A DNA stretch of 64,000 nucleotides from Polymyxa betae (GCA_003693705.1 RBZT01000125.1:124001-188000), one strand, 5' to 3'. Positions 12,557-25,169 are shown, counted from the stretch's first letter. Numbers and translations: made by a program. Notes: generated by a model not told the origin, from the sequence alone.

Positions 12557-15429
12557 TCAGGTATACGACCTATTTGCCTGAAAACAAACATGAATATAGC
12601 AGTCCAAATGTGCATTGAGCAGTACAATTTTTTCACCTGATTTGCCAGATTTAGATTTCTGTTTGCTGCTGGAGCCTGTCAAAATGCTCCAGAAGGGTTT
12701 CTTTGATTTCTGGGTACCGCCACTCTCAGTTTTGACACGAACAGAATTCACCAGCCGATTCAATGGTACCTTGTCCTTGCCCTTTACAATAGCTTGGGAA
12801 AGCCAGTCTGTTGGTTCCGCTGGACGTGATGTGCCTTCCCTGAAGCGCTCTCCCGTTTGTGACAACGGTCCACTTTGTGAATATGTATTGGTGGGTTCAT
12901 ACGTGCGTTCATATCTGACCGATCCATAGTTGGGAGCTCGTGATGCATGCTCTGAGATGGGGTCACGTGTAGTTTCGTATCGAGCAGATCCGAATGTCAC
13001 TCTCTGCTCAGTCGCTGGAATGACGGAAACACGCCGATACCTCGCATCAGACGATTGAGGAGCCTGTTTGTTGTTTACGAAGCCGTCCGATCGGATGGCC
13101 GATTGTGGTTCATGATGGCGGGATCCATATGGTGGATGCTGATCGAGCAAGATTTCACCGCTGGGTCGCGACGTATAGCCCAGCTGCTGATCGACGACCA
13201 CATCGCCGAATCTAGCCGACGAAACTAGCCTAGGGACAGGATCATGCACCACCTGACGATATCGGGACGAATAGCTTTTAGGATTTGTTGTAAAGTCGCC
13301 CAGTTGAGCAGATGAATACGCCATCGAACTGCCAGCTGAATAGCCCGTTCCAGTCCGGTACAACGGTGCCTCGGTAGGAATGTAGACCACGCTTGGCTGA
13401 TAATGAGTCGATTGCTGCCCATTTGTATAGTCCAAGTTGGGTTGCTGCATTGTCACTGATGATCCAACACCTGCGGCATATTCCTGGACAGGTTGGATCG
13501 TCGTCACAACCGGGTTAATGTGGACTGTCCTTGATGGACCTACACCTGATCGATAATCCGGGTCGGGATAATATGTCACCGATGGCCCTAAGGTTGATGA
13601 ATAGTCCTGGTTTTGATGGACTACTATGGAAGGCCGGTTGATGACAAATGCAGCTGAAGGCGGGTTAGGTTGGAATGTTACCGAAGGCGGGTTGTGTCGG
13701 GATACCCTGGAAGGCACAGGACCTGCTTGATAATCCTGATTGGTCTGATAATGTCTGACAGGCTGGTTATTGGCTATATACTCAGGTTCGTACTGATTGC
13801 GAGGAACGTCGCTGCCAGGATAACCCGCATTAGGCTGGTGCTGAATCGGAGATGTATCGCCTGAGGCATAACTGGAATCGGATCGATACTCGTTGGGAGC
13901 CCCGTTCGGCGAGGGGATCGGCGTAGACTGATAGATATTCGCAGGCGGCTGATGTGTTATGTAAACAGGAGCGGGTCGAAATAGTTGTGACGATTCTGAG
14001 GGTGCATTTCTGGCGACTTGATCATAGCCAGATGTGTCTGGTACTGCTGTCGGACTCGATGTAGTCCCGAACGTAGAACTACCGACGGGCCGCTGTGCTG
14101 CTGGCGGATCATTCAGCGAATGCCCTTTCAATGATGGCTCGGTGCTGAAAGAACCAAACCCATCCTGGCTGTCCGAATCCGCAAAATAACCACCTGAAGC
14201 TCCAGCGGGATTATCATCATGTTCGACAACGCTGTCATAATCGGGTTCTGAAGATACTAGTAAGGCCTTGCCTTTGTCCTGAAAGGTAATCAGATACCTC
14301 TTATCGCACGATTCCATCCATTTCGAGAGGGATACCTTAAGGATTTTGTAATCATCGCCATTAGGCGCCGGTTGAGATGGTTGCGGATCGGCGCCTGAAG
14401 GGGTCTCTTTTGGGTTATAGCTCGGGGTCGGTGCACGATCCTTTAACGAATCTGAGGTCGATTTTGCGTCGTTTTTGTCAACTGTCTGAGCTTTTTCCGG
14501 CACCGGGACGTATTGTATCGGATCGACATCCAGGTTGTTCCTTGTCGGGTCGTCATTGGGTACGGCGCGACTCTCTAGAGGATTAGATTCTGGAAGAGTT
14601 TCGTTTGAGCATATCGCTCGGTTTTGATGCTCGAGGCATGCTGCACAGCTACAATTCATGTTAGAATCAGACGAGTGACACAATCCAATAAATACATTTG
14701 ATTCTCCTGGCAAGCCTCGGGAGGCGGTTTGCTTGAGGGCGGCCACGATGCAACTGATTCCCTGAGTGAATGAATGTCCTGCGAATCGTGCACAAGTGGG
14801 AGCTGCTCGAAGGAAGGTGAGTGTGACTGGACTTGTGGCGTTGGCATAACAGAGTCAAGATTTTGATAACCGACCCCTGGTTTGTATGCAGCTGCGGGCA
14901 AAGGAACTGGATCCGGATTGGTGGATTTAGGGGCCTGGGTCGTATACATATAGTCAATCTGAGTAGATGGATTTGGAGATGATGAAGTCGGCGGGTTCGT
15001 CTTGGGCGCCTTCGGGCCATTCTGCACTGGAATCTGCTCTGGCACAGATGGAGTTTCCTGATATTCTGTCTGTTTTATGATCGGGGATTGCGTTGGTTCC
15101 GATGTAAATCCATAGTCGTGAAGTCGGTCTTCTGGTACAGCGAATAGATTCGATATAGCTCTTGGTTCTTCTTTTCTTGACAATGAAAGCATCTCCTCGA
15201 GAAAGTCATAATTGATGTCGGATGGTTCCGAATATTTGTACCCGGGATATACAGTGCAAGGTTGCTTGATGATAGGAGCGTCGCCATCAAGCTCAGGGTG
15301 AGGAGGGAGACGAATCGGAGACTGCAGGTCGCCAATCACCCATATCGGACCGCTGGCGGCATTGCAGTTGGCACACCTGATCGAACCTGAGGGTGCCAGC
15401 GACATCAGCAATGCGATCATGGTCAACAT
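12557..15429 (-). CDS. Large low-complexity, Pro/Ser/Tyr-rich protein, probably secreted; one or two genes
   Basis: Two long minus frames overlap at 14656-14746. The 5' frame (from 15429) starts MLTMIALLMSLAPSGSIRC, a convincing signal peptide, followed by CANCNAASG and a disordered Pro/Ser-rich stretch. The 3' frame (to 12557) is 700 residues of disordered sequence with irregular repeats around Tyr, Pro and Val (SVTYYPDPDYRSGVG, SVTFQPNPPSA, SSVTMQQPNLDY), and a basic tail. They are probably joined by an intron in the 14640-14760 overlap, but I could not find a splice pair that is certain. No known domain was seen. A wall, matrix or host-contact protein would fit the composition; that is inference. 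Confidence 0.55.
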
Positions 15430-16428
15430 TGTGTACAGCTAGGCAGTATGAAAGCGATCCTGCCTACTGCTACTGGACCTAGAGACAGATTGACTGGAAT
15501 CCAGCAGCGACCAGATCATGCATCGAACAAGTCCAGGATTTTTTTTAGTCGAGTTGAGGCAACACTGTAGGGGAGCCTCTCTGGATCTGCTGGGGGGTTG
15601 GGGGGCACCCCTTAGCACAGTCAGAATAGCTCTTGAGGCACCTAGTCATTTATGTCCTATACGCATCTTTTCGCGCCCAGCGCCCGCACGCAACGTAATT
15701 CTCACTGGGACGATATCTGAACTGATCATACTCAGCAACGTCCGATTGAACCAGACGTGGCGGGCGACGTAATCGCAACATATCGGTACAAGCCTAAAAC
15801 AACATATCGGTTGAAGCCTAAATCATTCGGGAATCGGCACCCACCAAGTCGACCTCATTCAGCAAAATGGATCATATGCCGTATCGACAGGACTACAGAG
15901 CTCTAGCGTTTGTTCAACACGACTACAATTTTGAAAGTGAAATTATACTTTAATACATTATCTAGATTGTACGACATCGCTATTGAAAATAACAGTTAGC
16001 CAAGGCCAGCATATATAATTTCCGAAAACTCGGTTAAAGGCTCAGTTTCAGCCAGCGGTGGGGCTAGAAATTTGCCCTAATTGGATAAGGCATACTGTCA
16101 ATCAGGGCCGGACTTTACGAATGTCAGGACAGAATATCATCTCCAAGGAGGATCTCTGGCCTCAGCAATCTTTTATGATGACGAAAACGTCGATGCCCCA
16201 AGCCTATTGTAGAAGCAGTAATCGCTGCCATATCAATGTTGCAACAATCTGAAGATCCGCTAGATTGCATCTCTTTGGTGTATCTCGCACGGCGATATAG
16301 ACCAAAACCAATACCAACGAGAAAATGACATTTGTAGAGCAGAGGGTTGCTGAGCGCGTCTCACGTAATACTGGAGTGCAAATCATAGAGGCCATTGGTT
16401 GATGGGGTGGCCTCCTGACCCATAGTCA
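15430..16428. other. Mostly non-coding interval with a possible small minus-strand gene
   Basis: About 1 kb. A G-rich block with GGGGGGTTGGGGGGC lies near 15590. On the minus strand a possible short gene starts at ATG 16429 (MTMGQEATPSTNGLYDLHSS) and a downstream stretch reads FGLYRRARYTKEM then TIGLGHRRFRHHKR, which looks protein-like; the splice sites linking them were not resolved, and the family was not recognised. The rest shows nothing I can support. Confidence 0.3.
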
Positions 16429-16893
16429 TTAAGATAGCTGTAGCGACTCGACTATCATCATGTGTTAACCCAAAGGTAACTCACTATCCGACAAGCTTGG
16501 CTCTCTCTAAGCATTGCGATCATAATGTAGAAGATAGAGTACAGGTAGATTGTGTTTTCTCGATTGTACATGATGATGGCGTGTACTGATGCTTCGTTCA
16601 CAACGTTTCCGCCCTAGATCCAATACCAGAAACCACTTCGCGATGAAACGAGCGTATTGATATCACATTGTAGCAGAATCCCTGCATGTTTGCGATGATG
16701 TCCAGCCGCGATGAAACTCTTTGTATTAGAATGAGATAGGCGCTGGGGTGGGTCTGCTACCCCAATAATACGTTACATGTGAGAAGAAGAGCGGGACCAG
16801 GACCAGTCCAGCCTCTTCACTAGACTGCGTACTCAGAATCAGCTCTGCATCTTGATCCCATTTATTTTTCTGCCTTGTCACCAATAGCCCGAT
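16429..16893. promoter_or_regulatory. Divergent intergenic region upstream of Rab6
   Basis: About 465 bp. It contains ACGTTACATG at 16770-16779, about 115 bp upstream of the Rab6 start, a partial match to the palindromic element seen elsewhere. No coding signal was recognised. Confidence 0.35.
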
Positions 16894-17955
<1,062 letters not shown>

Positions 17956-18176
17956 GCTTTGGAATTCATTGAAAATAAATACAATTCTCTACGAATATAT
18001 TTACAATCTTAATCTTACGCTTCTAAATTAAAAACGGGTTTTCAACATTAGCATCTTTGGGCTCATCTGAAGGTTTGAGAGGCTTTAAATAAAAGCCTTC
18101 ATCGACTCGATTTCGGAATAAAGTTATTTCCTCCCTATTCAAGATTCAGCTAGGAGTACCACAGGTCACAACGAAG

Positions 18177-20003
18177 TTACTCTGTCATTGGATCATGGGA
18201 AAAGCGGCAGTCGACTTCTCGACAAGAATTTTGCAGATGGAAAAACTTGCAAGGAACCTGATGAGAATGGCTGCAGTCCTCGCCTTTTAGGCATGATCCC
18301 ATCATGAAATAGCGACAAATTTCCGTTCTTCTTACTTGAGCGGCATCATGGCTGAAAGGACACTGATCGCCCTTGGAACATCGCATCTCCACCCAGAACT
18401 GGCACGGCGTACTGAATTTCTGAGCAGGCCGACTAAACTCAGGTCTGGGTTTCTTTAAAGCCGGTGTCTTAGCCTTGGTTCTCTGAGGGCATTTGCGTTT
18501 CCTAGGCGATGGCTTCGTTATGTCCGCAAACGCTTTGGTGAAGTCGGAGACAGGCACCAGCGAATCTTGACCAGCGGCAAGAGTCGAACTTCTCTCCTTC
18601 CTGAGTTCACTGGCGATCTCTTGAATAGAGACGTTATCCTTGTGAGCAGAACAGTCGTCAACTGTATTCTTTGTAGCGTCTGGAATGGCCTCAGAGCGAG
18701 AAGCAGGATTCGGAAAAACGGTAGGCTCCGGTTCGTCTAAATCCAGTGACAAGTCAGATTCCAAAAACTCTTTATCCGGCGAATCATCTTTATCAGACAG
18801 CTGATGCCCATCCGGGCTTCTGGCAACCAATGCAATAGGCTCGGGCTGTTGCTCAGGAGCAGATGCAGCCGAAGCACCATCCAGCTCCAGATCAAAATCG
18901 GAGTCAGAATCACTAGATACCATTTCAGCGTTGTCGTCCTCCTGCACAATTGCATCATTGTTTTTGTATGGAGCCTCAGGCAGGGCCGACAGTTCGTGCT
19001 CCATAAGAACATCGTCAATATTGGCATGACTGGACTGCTTATCAGTAGAAGTATCTCTATATGGATATTCAGGGCGGGTCGACAGTTCATGCTCCATGAT
19101 AACATCGTCAATGCCGATACGACTCGACTGACTCTCAACATTATCGAGCATTGGAACAGGGCTCAGTCGTCTTTCCGTATCCTCTACGACGTTCGACGGT
19201 TCGTCTCCATTACATAGCGATGCTTTAGCCGGCATTGTTTGAGAGTCTCCAGCTTTTTGCGATTGTAAATCGAAGGACCCCTTGTGCACTGGAGTGTCCA
19301 AGCTTGCAGCGAAACCAGACGTGGCCACGATTGGTTGCGGTATTTTAGTCGGCTGGGACGTTTTGCATTTCTCAGAAGCGCTGACGACTTTACCATCGGC
19401 AGAGGCAGCGATTGGTTGCAGCTTTTGCTCATTCAGCGATTCCGCTGCAACGCCCCCCGATTCAGATTGAATGATTTCGTCGCCATATGGCAGAGTGCTT
19501 GGCAATTGAAGCTGGATAGTCGCGTCGGGCCGATCAACAAGACGAAACCAAGTACGCGGCCTGATGCTGGAGATCGGAGGAAACCCAATCAGAGGAGCGA
19601 TCCGCTGCCTGATGAGCTGTAGAAGAGACGAATCACATTTGGGTGTCTTACAGGTCTCCAGATCGGCCATTAACTGTTTGCGCTTCTCACTGAATAGGAT
19701 GGGGTCGTGGGGTAGCCCCAACTCACCCTTTAAACACGCGGAGAAGAAACTGAACAGACCATCGGGCATCGACGACTTCGCCTTGGTAATGTCCTTCCAG
19801 ATCGAAGCGGGAATGGAGCGGCGCCCTTTTCCGACGCTGTCCTTCTGGACGGATTCAATAGCGACCGGAAGCAGACGCGGTACATCGGAATCTTCGGCCA
19901 GAAATAAGGCGATCAAGTTACGTAGTGTTGCAGGTGCGTATCGTCTGTAGGATTTTCTGGAATGGTTACTGGGTGCAGGACCAGGTTTGGGTTCAGATTC
20001 CAT
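18177..20003 (-). CDS. Triple CCCH zinc-finger protein
   Basis: Single exon of 608 residues counted from the ATG at 20003 (MESEPKPGPAPSN); the upstream in-frame ATG at 20054 would add 17. Three CCCH fingers crowd the C-terminus: CQFWVEMRCSKGDQCPFSH, CRYFMMGSCLKGEDCSHSH and CKFFHLQNSCREVDCRFSH. Such clusters bind RNA (ZC3H3/4/6/8 and CPSF30-type). A basic patch (PRKRKCPQRTKAKTP) just before them could be a nuclear localisation signal. The N-terminal 120 residues look helical (YAPATLRNLIALFLAEDSD), the middle is acidic and disordered with two near-identical blocks (DDVIMEHELSTRPEYPY and DDVLMEHELSALPEAPY). A role in nuclear RNA processing is inferred from the fingers. Confidence 0.8.
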   Translation of the reverse strand: MESEPKPGPAPSNHSRKSYRRYAPATLRNLIALFLAEDSDVPRLLPVAIESVQKDSVGKGRRSIPASIWKDITKAKSSMPDGLFSFFSACLKGELGLPHDPILFSEKRKQLMADLETCKTPKCDSSLLQLIRQRIAPLIGFPPISSIRPRTWFRLVDRPDATIQLQLPSTLPYGDEIIQSESGGVAAESLNEQKLQPIAASADGKVVSASEKCKTSQPTKIPQPIVATSGFAASLDTPVHKGSFDLQSQKAGDSQTMPAKASLCNGDEPSNVVEDTERRLSPVPMLDNVESQSSRIGIDDVIMEHELSTRPEYPYRDTSTDKQSSHANIDDVLMEHELSALPEAPYKNNDAIVQEDDNAEMVSSDSDSDFDLELDGASAASAPEQQPEPIALVARSPDGHQLSDKDDSPDKEFLESDLSLDLDEPEPTVFPNPASRSEAIPDATKNTVDDCSAHKDNVSIQEIASELRKERSSTLAAGQDSLVPVSDFTKAFADITKPSPRKRKCPQRTKAKTPALKKPRPEFSRPAQKFSTPCQFWVEMRCSKGDQCPFSHDAAQVRRTEICRYFMMGSCLKGEDCSHSHQVPCKFFHLQNSCREVDCRFSHDPMTE

Positions 20004-20077
20004 TGAGCCAGAGATGAAATTTACTGACTGAACACCGAGACGGCACCATCTCAAAGGTCGCAGTTTTTCGCAATAAT

Positions 20078-20999
20078 TTGCGTGAACTCATTAACATGAC
20101 CATCTGGATTAATCATGAAAAGGTTCGCATAAGCAACGTACGGAACCAGCTCCAGATACTGGACGGCAATACGTCACTGCTTGTCGGCCGAGTGTTGAAA
20201 AACTTGACACCGAAGAGAATCGATTCTTGTTGCATCTATTCGGAATCATTTCAGAATCGATGCGTGATACAGCGATGTCTGTCTGTAAATTGTCCTTGCT
20301 CTGAGATTATCATTTCCAACAGTGTCGCGAAACTCACGAACCGATCGGGAAGATGAATTTTAGAGAAGATGGACAAATCGTTGCTTAAGGAGTGTCAACG
20401 TGACCACACGCTCGACAGTGATACGGGTGCGGCCACCATGATCCAGGCCCTACTGACGGAACGAAGCCAGAATAGGCCACACGATTCCTTATTCCACGAC
20501 CGCAAACGATCATCGATCAGTCGATCACCCGCAAGAAATTCCTCCGGTGGTTGGAGCACAACCTGGAAGGCTACGGGGAATGACGGGACTGTAGGATAGG
20601 AGGAGCGACCGAACTGAAAGAGATGGGGATATCCGACCATATAAATCAAGACGATGGGACGGTGGACATCAAATTGCTGCATGTGCTACCAGCGCACGAA
20701 TCCCGCCGAGATTCTCGAGGCAATACGCAGAACCCTTGCCAAACCCAAAGACACTAAACTAATCATAAGCGTTGAGAACCCCTGGGCCAGCTTGGAATCC
20801 AAGAGCGGAATCCAAGAGATATGCTCCGGGCTCTAACGATGATGAACACAGCTGTTGCAGTTACGGCGAGGAACGAAGCTTGGAACAGCAATCGAAGGTT
20901 TCCGCTGCGGCCTTTCAGTCAGGAGTCTACTACGGTCTTTTCATCAAAATAACACCAAAATCAAGATTTGAAAGGTTTGAAGCTTTTCCACAGTGTTAG
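20078..20999 (+). pseudogene. METTL9/DREV-like methyltransferase, apparently decayed
   Basis: METTL9 enzymes methylate histidine N1 in small motifs. Scattered pieces appear in order: RKKFLRWLEHNLEGYG (near 20535), then GATELKEMG (about 20605), then NPAEILEAIRRTLAKPKDTK with IISVENPW (about 20695-20790). These match the METTL9 region around LLDRC..P...L..IR..L.P.G. However each piece is in a different frame, stop codons intervene, and the SAM-binding GxGxG motif (LDLGAGDG) is missing between them. A gene with many very short introns could also look like this, but the missing motif argues for decay. Confidence 0.4.
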
Positions 21000-21850
21000 G
21001 CCAGTCAAAAAGCCGGTTTTCTGCCAAACGCAACTGTACGAGATTGGCAGAAGCAGTATATACAATCGGATGACGATTAAAGACATTTAGCGGTCTTGAT
21101 GTGAAACCGCCCAAGATGTTTAATCGACAGTTCACAGTTTCATGCCGAGCTGTAATCGCATGCACCTCAATATTTGAGATTGTTTTCCACAGGGATCGGA
21201 TTTCGAAAGGGAGGAATCATTCGGGCGCCATCATCTCTGTATCTCAAATCCGCACAGGCCATTTCACCATCCAGCATACGATGGATGATATTTTGTTGTG
21301 CCGGTTTCAAACCAGACCATAGACCGGCGGGAAACTGCATTCTGAACGATATTTGAGCAACCTTAGCGGTCGCAATTTCATAAACGTAGAGCAGCATGCC
21401 TGATTTGTGATCGAAATCGTCCTTTGTTCAAACAATCTTGCTCGAAAACAACGAAATCAGCTCTATCACCATACACGATGGTTGAATGCAGTCCCATTCC
21501 TCGAGTCGGCTCTATAGCTTACAAATTTGTAAAAGAAGTTGTTCAGCTCTAACAGAGCCTCATTTGCTGATGGAAAAGAAATCCGAATGTCTCGGACGCA
21601 ATCGGTCAAATAATTCACACCACAAACCGTACGAGATACAGCGAATGGATCAGATTCCGAGGCGGTTTGAAAACGATCGCCGCCTTAGAATCTTGCTGCA
21701 CTCCAAAATTCAATGCGGTTGAAGTGGTAGAAACATCGATTTTATCTTCGGTTAAGAAAGAGGTTTTCTTCCGCATCGAACTGACAGACATGCAGATTAG
21801 ACCAGCTTTCACCAGCAATAGATTTCCCAGCAACCGACATTCGTTATGAA
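20944..21850 (-). other. Unidentified minus-strand coding-like region
   Basis: Several frames look coding: MSVAGKSIAGESWSNLHVCQ at 21850, ESDPFAVSRTVCGVNYLTD near 21660, a stretch ending in a good donor (GTAAGC near 21523), GLHSTIVYGDRADFVVFEQ near 21480, and a last piece NLVQLRLAENRLFDW near 21010. I could not join them confidently or recognise a family. It may be a spliced gene or a decaying one convergent with the METTL9-like locus. Confidence 0.3.
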
Positions 21851-21918
21851 AACAGAATTGCGATCGTCAGGTACTGTACCTAATCGGCCCCGATTACCCC
21901 CGAGAACGTGGTGTTCTA

Positions 21919-23715
21919 ATGAGCGGAGTGCCCCGGGAGATCCTACGTTGGCTTCAAAGCCTGGATCTGTCATATTCAGTGAAGAATCCACGTCGTGATC
22001 TAGCTAATGGATTCCTGGTCGCTGAGATCTTCTCCCGATACTATCGCCATGATCTCTCCATGCACTCGTTCGAGAACAGTTTCAGCCAGAAGCGCAAAAT
22101 CGATAATTGGCGCTGCCTGGAGCGTTTCTTCAACAAGGCGAAGATCCCGATCTCGCGCTCTGTTATTGATCGTGTTCTCGTAGCAGAGCCCGGTGCCGCC
22201 ATCCAGCTGTTAAAGACATCATACACGCTGCTCACCAACAAACGCATCCCGTCGCCGGAACCATTCGACGAGGACGAGTTCCTGCCGCCATTCGCGCGTC
22301 CGACCGCCTCTGCGGTCGTTAAAGAGAAGGTGCACGACGCCGCCGGCGATATCGTGGCAGAGAAGGAGATGGCGATGAAGACGATCGAGGCACACGAGAG
22401 CGTCCTCCGTCAGGATCGTGTTGAACACCCAGATCGATTCCATGATAAGAGACCGACCCGGGTCGCTCAGCACCTTCTATCACCAGAATCCGGAGCTGCT
22501 GGACGCCCTTTGAAATCGCAACAGTTCGTGAAGCAGGTCGTCGTCAAACAGATCGACGCCCATCAGATCGGTGAACTGCAATCATCGCTGGAGAAGACGC
22601 GCCAGGCGCCCAACGACACCGCCGCCGTGGTCGCCGTCGCCCATCCGCCCACCAAGACCGTCAACGACGTCTTCGACGAGGTCGTCCAGCGACGTCTATC
22701 GCGCCCCATGAAAGCCGCCGAATTCGTCACGTCGGTGGCGTCCCTATCCGATGGGGTCGAGCTGGCCCTGCAGGTTCTGGCCGATCTCTTAGACCCAGCT
22801 CTGATCCAATCTGTATCAGAGATCGCCTTACAGACAACAACGCAGTTCTGGGCGATGGTGTCGCTGATGTCCCCCCTGCTGCAAGGACGTCATCAATCGT
22901 TCATTGTTGTTCAGCGTAGTGCTGCACAGTTGATGGGACAGATCGGCAAGGCCATGTCGCTCTGCGATGCATTCCGAGCTCGCTCTCTGTTCGCCGATTT
23001 CGCCCTGCCTATCGTCATTGATCTCCTCTGTAAAAGATCACCGATCTCGGCGGATCTTGTCATGGCCATGTTCTGTTTCGGACCTGCCACCATCGATGGC
23101 CAACTGGATATTATTCAGCGGCTTCACGAAGCACTGAAATCATCGCCTCGTTCCGATTCGGATCTGTTCGTTGGCGTCTTAGCAGATATCGTCCAGATTC
23201 AGACAGATTTCAATAGTCGTAGTGTTGATCTATTCTTATACTATACAATGATGGGTATGAGATCATCATCACCAATAATACGAGCATCAGCCTTACGTAT
23301 TGGGGCCCATCTCGCTACATGTCCAGGGGCAGTCGAACCGCTCGTACAGGCCCTCGACATATTCGAGGAATGCGCATATGAACGCTGGGCCCAGATCCAG
23401 GTCGAGCTGGTCCGCCTGGTGACCGCCGTCCTGGCCCAGCTGCCGGATGGAGCTCGCGCTCTGGATCAGATCCGACAGATTCTGTTGATGGTGGTGGAGG
23501 CAGCATCGGCGTCGACTCTGGTGGCGGTGGTCCGAATTCTGGCGGCGTGTTCGTCGCAGCATGCGGTCGCCCGCGATGTGTTCGAGTACGTCGTGCAGCA
23601 TCACGAACATGTGAGGAGGACGCTGCTGGCAGATGATGGAATGGGTAGGGACCGAGTCCCGGAATCCGTTCTGGATACGATTCGAAGAATGTATGCTGAT
23701 ACTATCCTAGCGTGA
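21919..23715 (+). CDS. SPATA4-like calponin-homology protein with extended C-terminus
   Basis: Intronless, 598 residues. The first 105 residues are a SPATA4/SPEF1-type CH domain: REILRWLQSLDLSYSVKNPR, then LANGFLVAEIFSRYY, MHSFENSFS, NWRCLERFF and EPGAAIQLLKTSYTLLTNKR, which match vertebrate SPATA4 almost motif for motif. SPATA4-type proteins belong to cilia and sperm flagella, so the gene suggests a flagellated stage. After a disordered linker (residues 130-260) comes a helical ARM/HEAT-like region of about 300 residues (LALQVLADLLDPALIQS and onward). Vertebrate SPATA4 stops at about 300 residues, so the C-terminal half is an extension or fusion. The absence of introns is unusual next to its neighbours. 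Confidence 0.85.
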   Translation: MSGVPREILRWLQSLDLSYSVKNPRRDLANGFLVAEIFSRYYRHDLSMHSFENSFSQKRKIDNWRCLERFFNKAKIPISRSVIDRVLVAEPGAAIQLLKTSYTLLTNKRIPSPEPFDEDEFLPPFARPTASAVVKEKVHDAAGDIVAEKEMAMKTIEAHESVLRQDRVEHPDRFHDKRPTRVAQHLLSPESGAAGRPLKSQQFVKQVVVKQIDAHQIGELQSSLEKTRQAPNDTAAVVAVAHPPTKTVNDVFDEVVQRRLSRPMKAAEFVTSVASLSDGVELALQVLADLLDPALIQSVSEIALQTTTQFWAMVSLMSPLLQGRHQSFIVVQRSAAQLMGQIGKAMSLCDAFRARSLFADFALPIVIDLLCKRSPISADLVMAMFCFGPATIDGQLDIIQRLHEALKSSPRSDSDLFVGVLADIVQIQTDFNSRSVDLFLYYTMMGMRSSSPIIRASALRIGAHLATCPGAVEPLVQALDIFEECAYERWAQIQVELVRLVTAVLAQLPDGARALDQIRQILLMVVEAASASTLVAVVRILAACSSQHAVARDVFEYVVQHHEHVRRTLLADDGMGRDRVPESVLDTIRRMYADTILA

Positions 23716-23903
23716 GTAATAAATCGATTAGGGTTTGTCCCAGCAAGGCCATTTGTTGCACCTTATTTTGACCAACTCTAGCAGTTCCAAATCGAGATTT
23801 TTATCGCGCACAATAATATGCGCGCAGTAGTTTGGAAATGCCTTGCGCAGTTTTTACTTTTTAGATTGGGTCGCGCAGTATCTCATGTCGTTTTGTCAAA
23901 CCT

Positions 23904-24710
23904 ATGGCTGGCGTCCGGTCGTTCTGCCATTTAGGCCGAGTTCTATCGAGATGCAGGGTGTCATCATGTGCTCCCCGGTCTCAATCGGGTTGCATGTCCA
24001 CGATGGCGGCGAGCGTATTTTGTTCGCATCGTCCTTATAGCCAGTCATGTTGGAAATGTGATCATCGATTGCGGTGCCCGGTGGCATTCTGTCCCGGCTG
24101 TGAGACGATCCAGCCGCCGCCCAGTAATCTGCAGAATGATTTCGCAATTCTTGGGCTGCCGGAATCCTTCGATATCGCCCCAGAAACCATCTCAACCCGA
24201 TACCGATTGCTGGCCAAACAGCTACATCCAGACAAATACGAGAACAAATCTGACCAAGAACAAGCTATATCTCGTCAATACAGCACAGAGATTAACAGAG
24301 CATATCGAACGTAATTATCTTCCATCTGTTTTTGTTAATTGTCTGAATGAAAATTCAGACTAATTGATCCTGTATCACGGGCTCAGGCTCTGCTGGCCGT
24401 CAAGGGTGTTCGGGTTCGTGATGGCGAACAGATTTCAGATTTCGAGTTTTTAGAAGAAATTATCGAACTGAGAGAAAAGGTTCTGCGATTCACCTTCTGC
24501 GAATGACGTTTTTTAAGCTGCTTACAGGTTCAGGATGCGGACCCAGACGAGCTCGAGGAGATCAGGGCGAAGACTGTCGACGATTTGATTAGCCATCAGA
24601 ATGATTTCCGCCAGGCTTTCGCTGATAATGATCTGGAAGCCGCCAAGGAAGCTGTCATCAAGCTTATCTATAGAACCAGAATTATGTCGGCTGTCTGCAA
24701 CGATTATTGA
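23904..24710 (+). CDS. HSCB: Fe-S cluster co-chaperone HscB/Jac1
   Basis: Mitochondrial J-protein that brings the ISCU scaffold to Hsp70 for cluster transfer. Exons: 23904-24311, about 24360-24480 and 24529-24710. Residues 1-45 form an Arg/Ser/Cys-rich presequence. A zinc-binding segment (CWKC..CPGC) as in animal HSCB comes next; yeast Jac1 lacks it. The J domain has ISTRYRLLAKQLHPDKYENK with HPD, and AYRTLIDPVSRAQ. The C-terminal three-helix bundle reads SDFEFLEEIIELREK, then DDLISHQNDFRQAFADND, as in family members. Introns are 48-49 nt. Confidence 0.92.
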
Positions 24711-25169
24711 AGTCGACTATATGGATGAGTTATCCGATTGCACTGCAATTGCTGGACGTTGATGGTGATTCGTCCGTGATCTCCGTGAATCGCGTATCAT
24801 CCGCCTGTGTTCAAAACTTCGACGTTGTCGGCTGATAGGATTTATTCGTTTCTGGACGATTCGATAGTCCGAGCCTACATACCGCGCTCCTACCAACATG
24901 AATCTATTTTGATCGCAGCTCGAGCATGGTATCATTTGTATGCAATAATAAACTCTTACAAATCTCATAAAGTGCGCGTACCAACTTAACATAATTCAGA
25001 ATGTTAGTAACTGAATGAGTTGTAAAAAATATAGAATGTGCGTAATAAAGTGCGTTATACAACTCATCTGCTGATAACCTTACCTTCCTATTACAGTACC
25101 TTCACTGGATTCAAATCAGCTTCATCAGATAACCCAACAGTGACCGGCGCCGTCCGACGTCCACCCATC
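24711..25169. other. Intergenic interval, HSCB / MO25
   Basis: About 460 bp. One plus frame (SYQHESILIAARAWYHLYAI near 24890) is protein-like but short and without recognisable relatives. AT-rich towards MO25. No other structure was recognised. Confidence 0.3.

Noticed and set aside
13670-13864. Plus-strand open frames inside 12557-15429.
   Set aside because: They are antisense to the low-complexity gene, whose repeated Pro/Ser codons keep other frames open. No independent signal.
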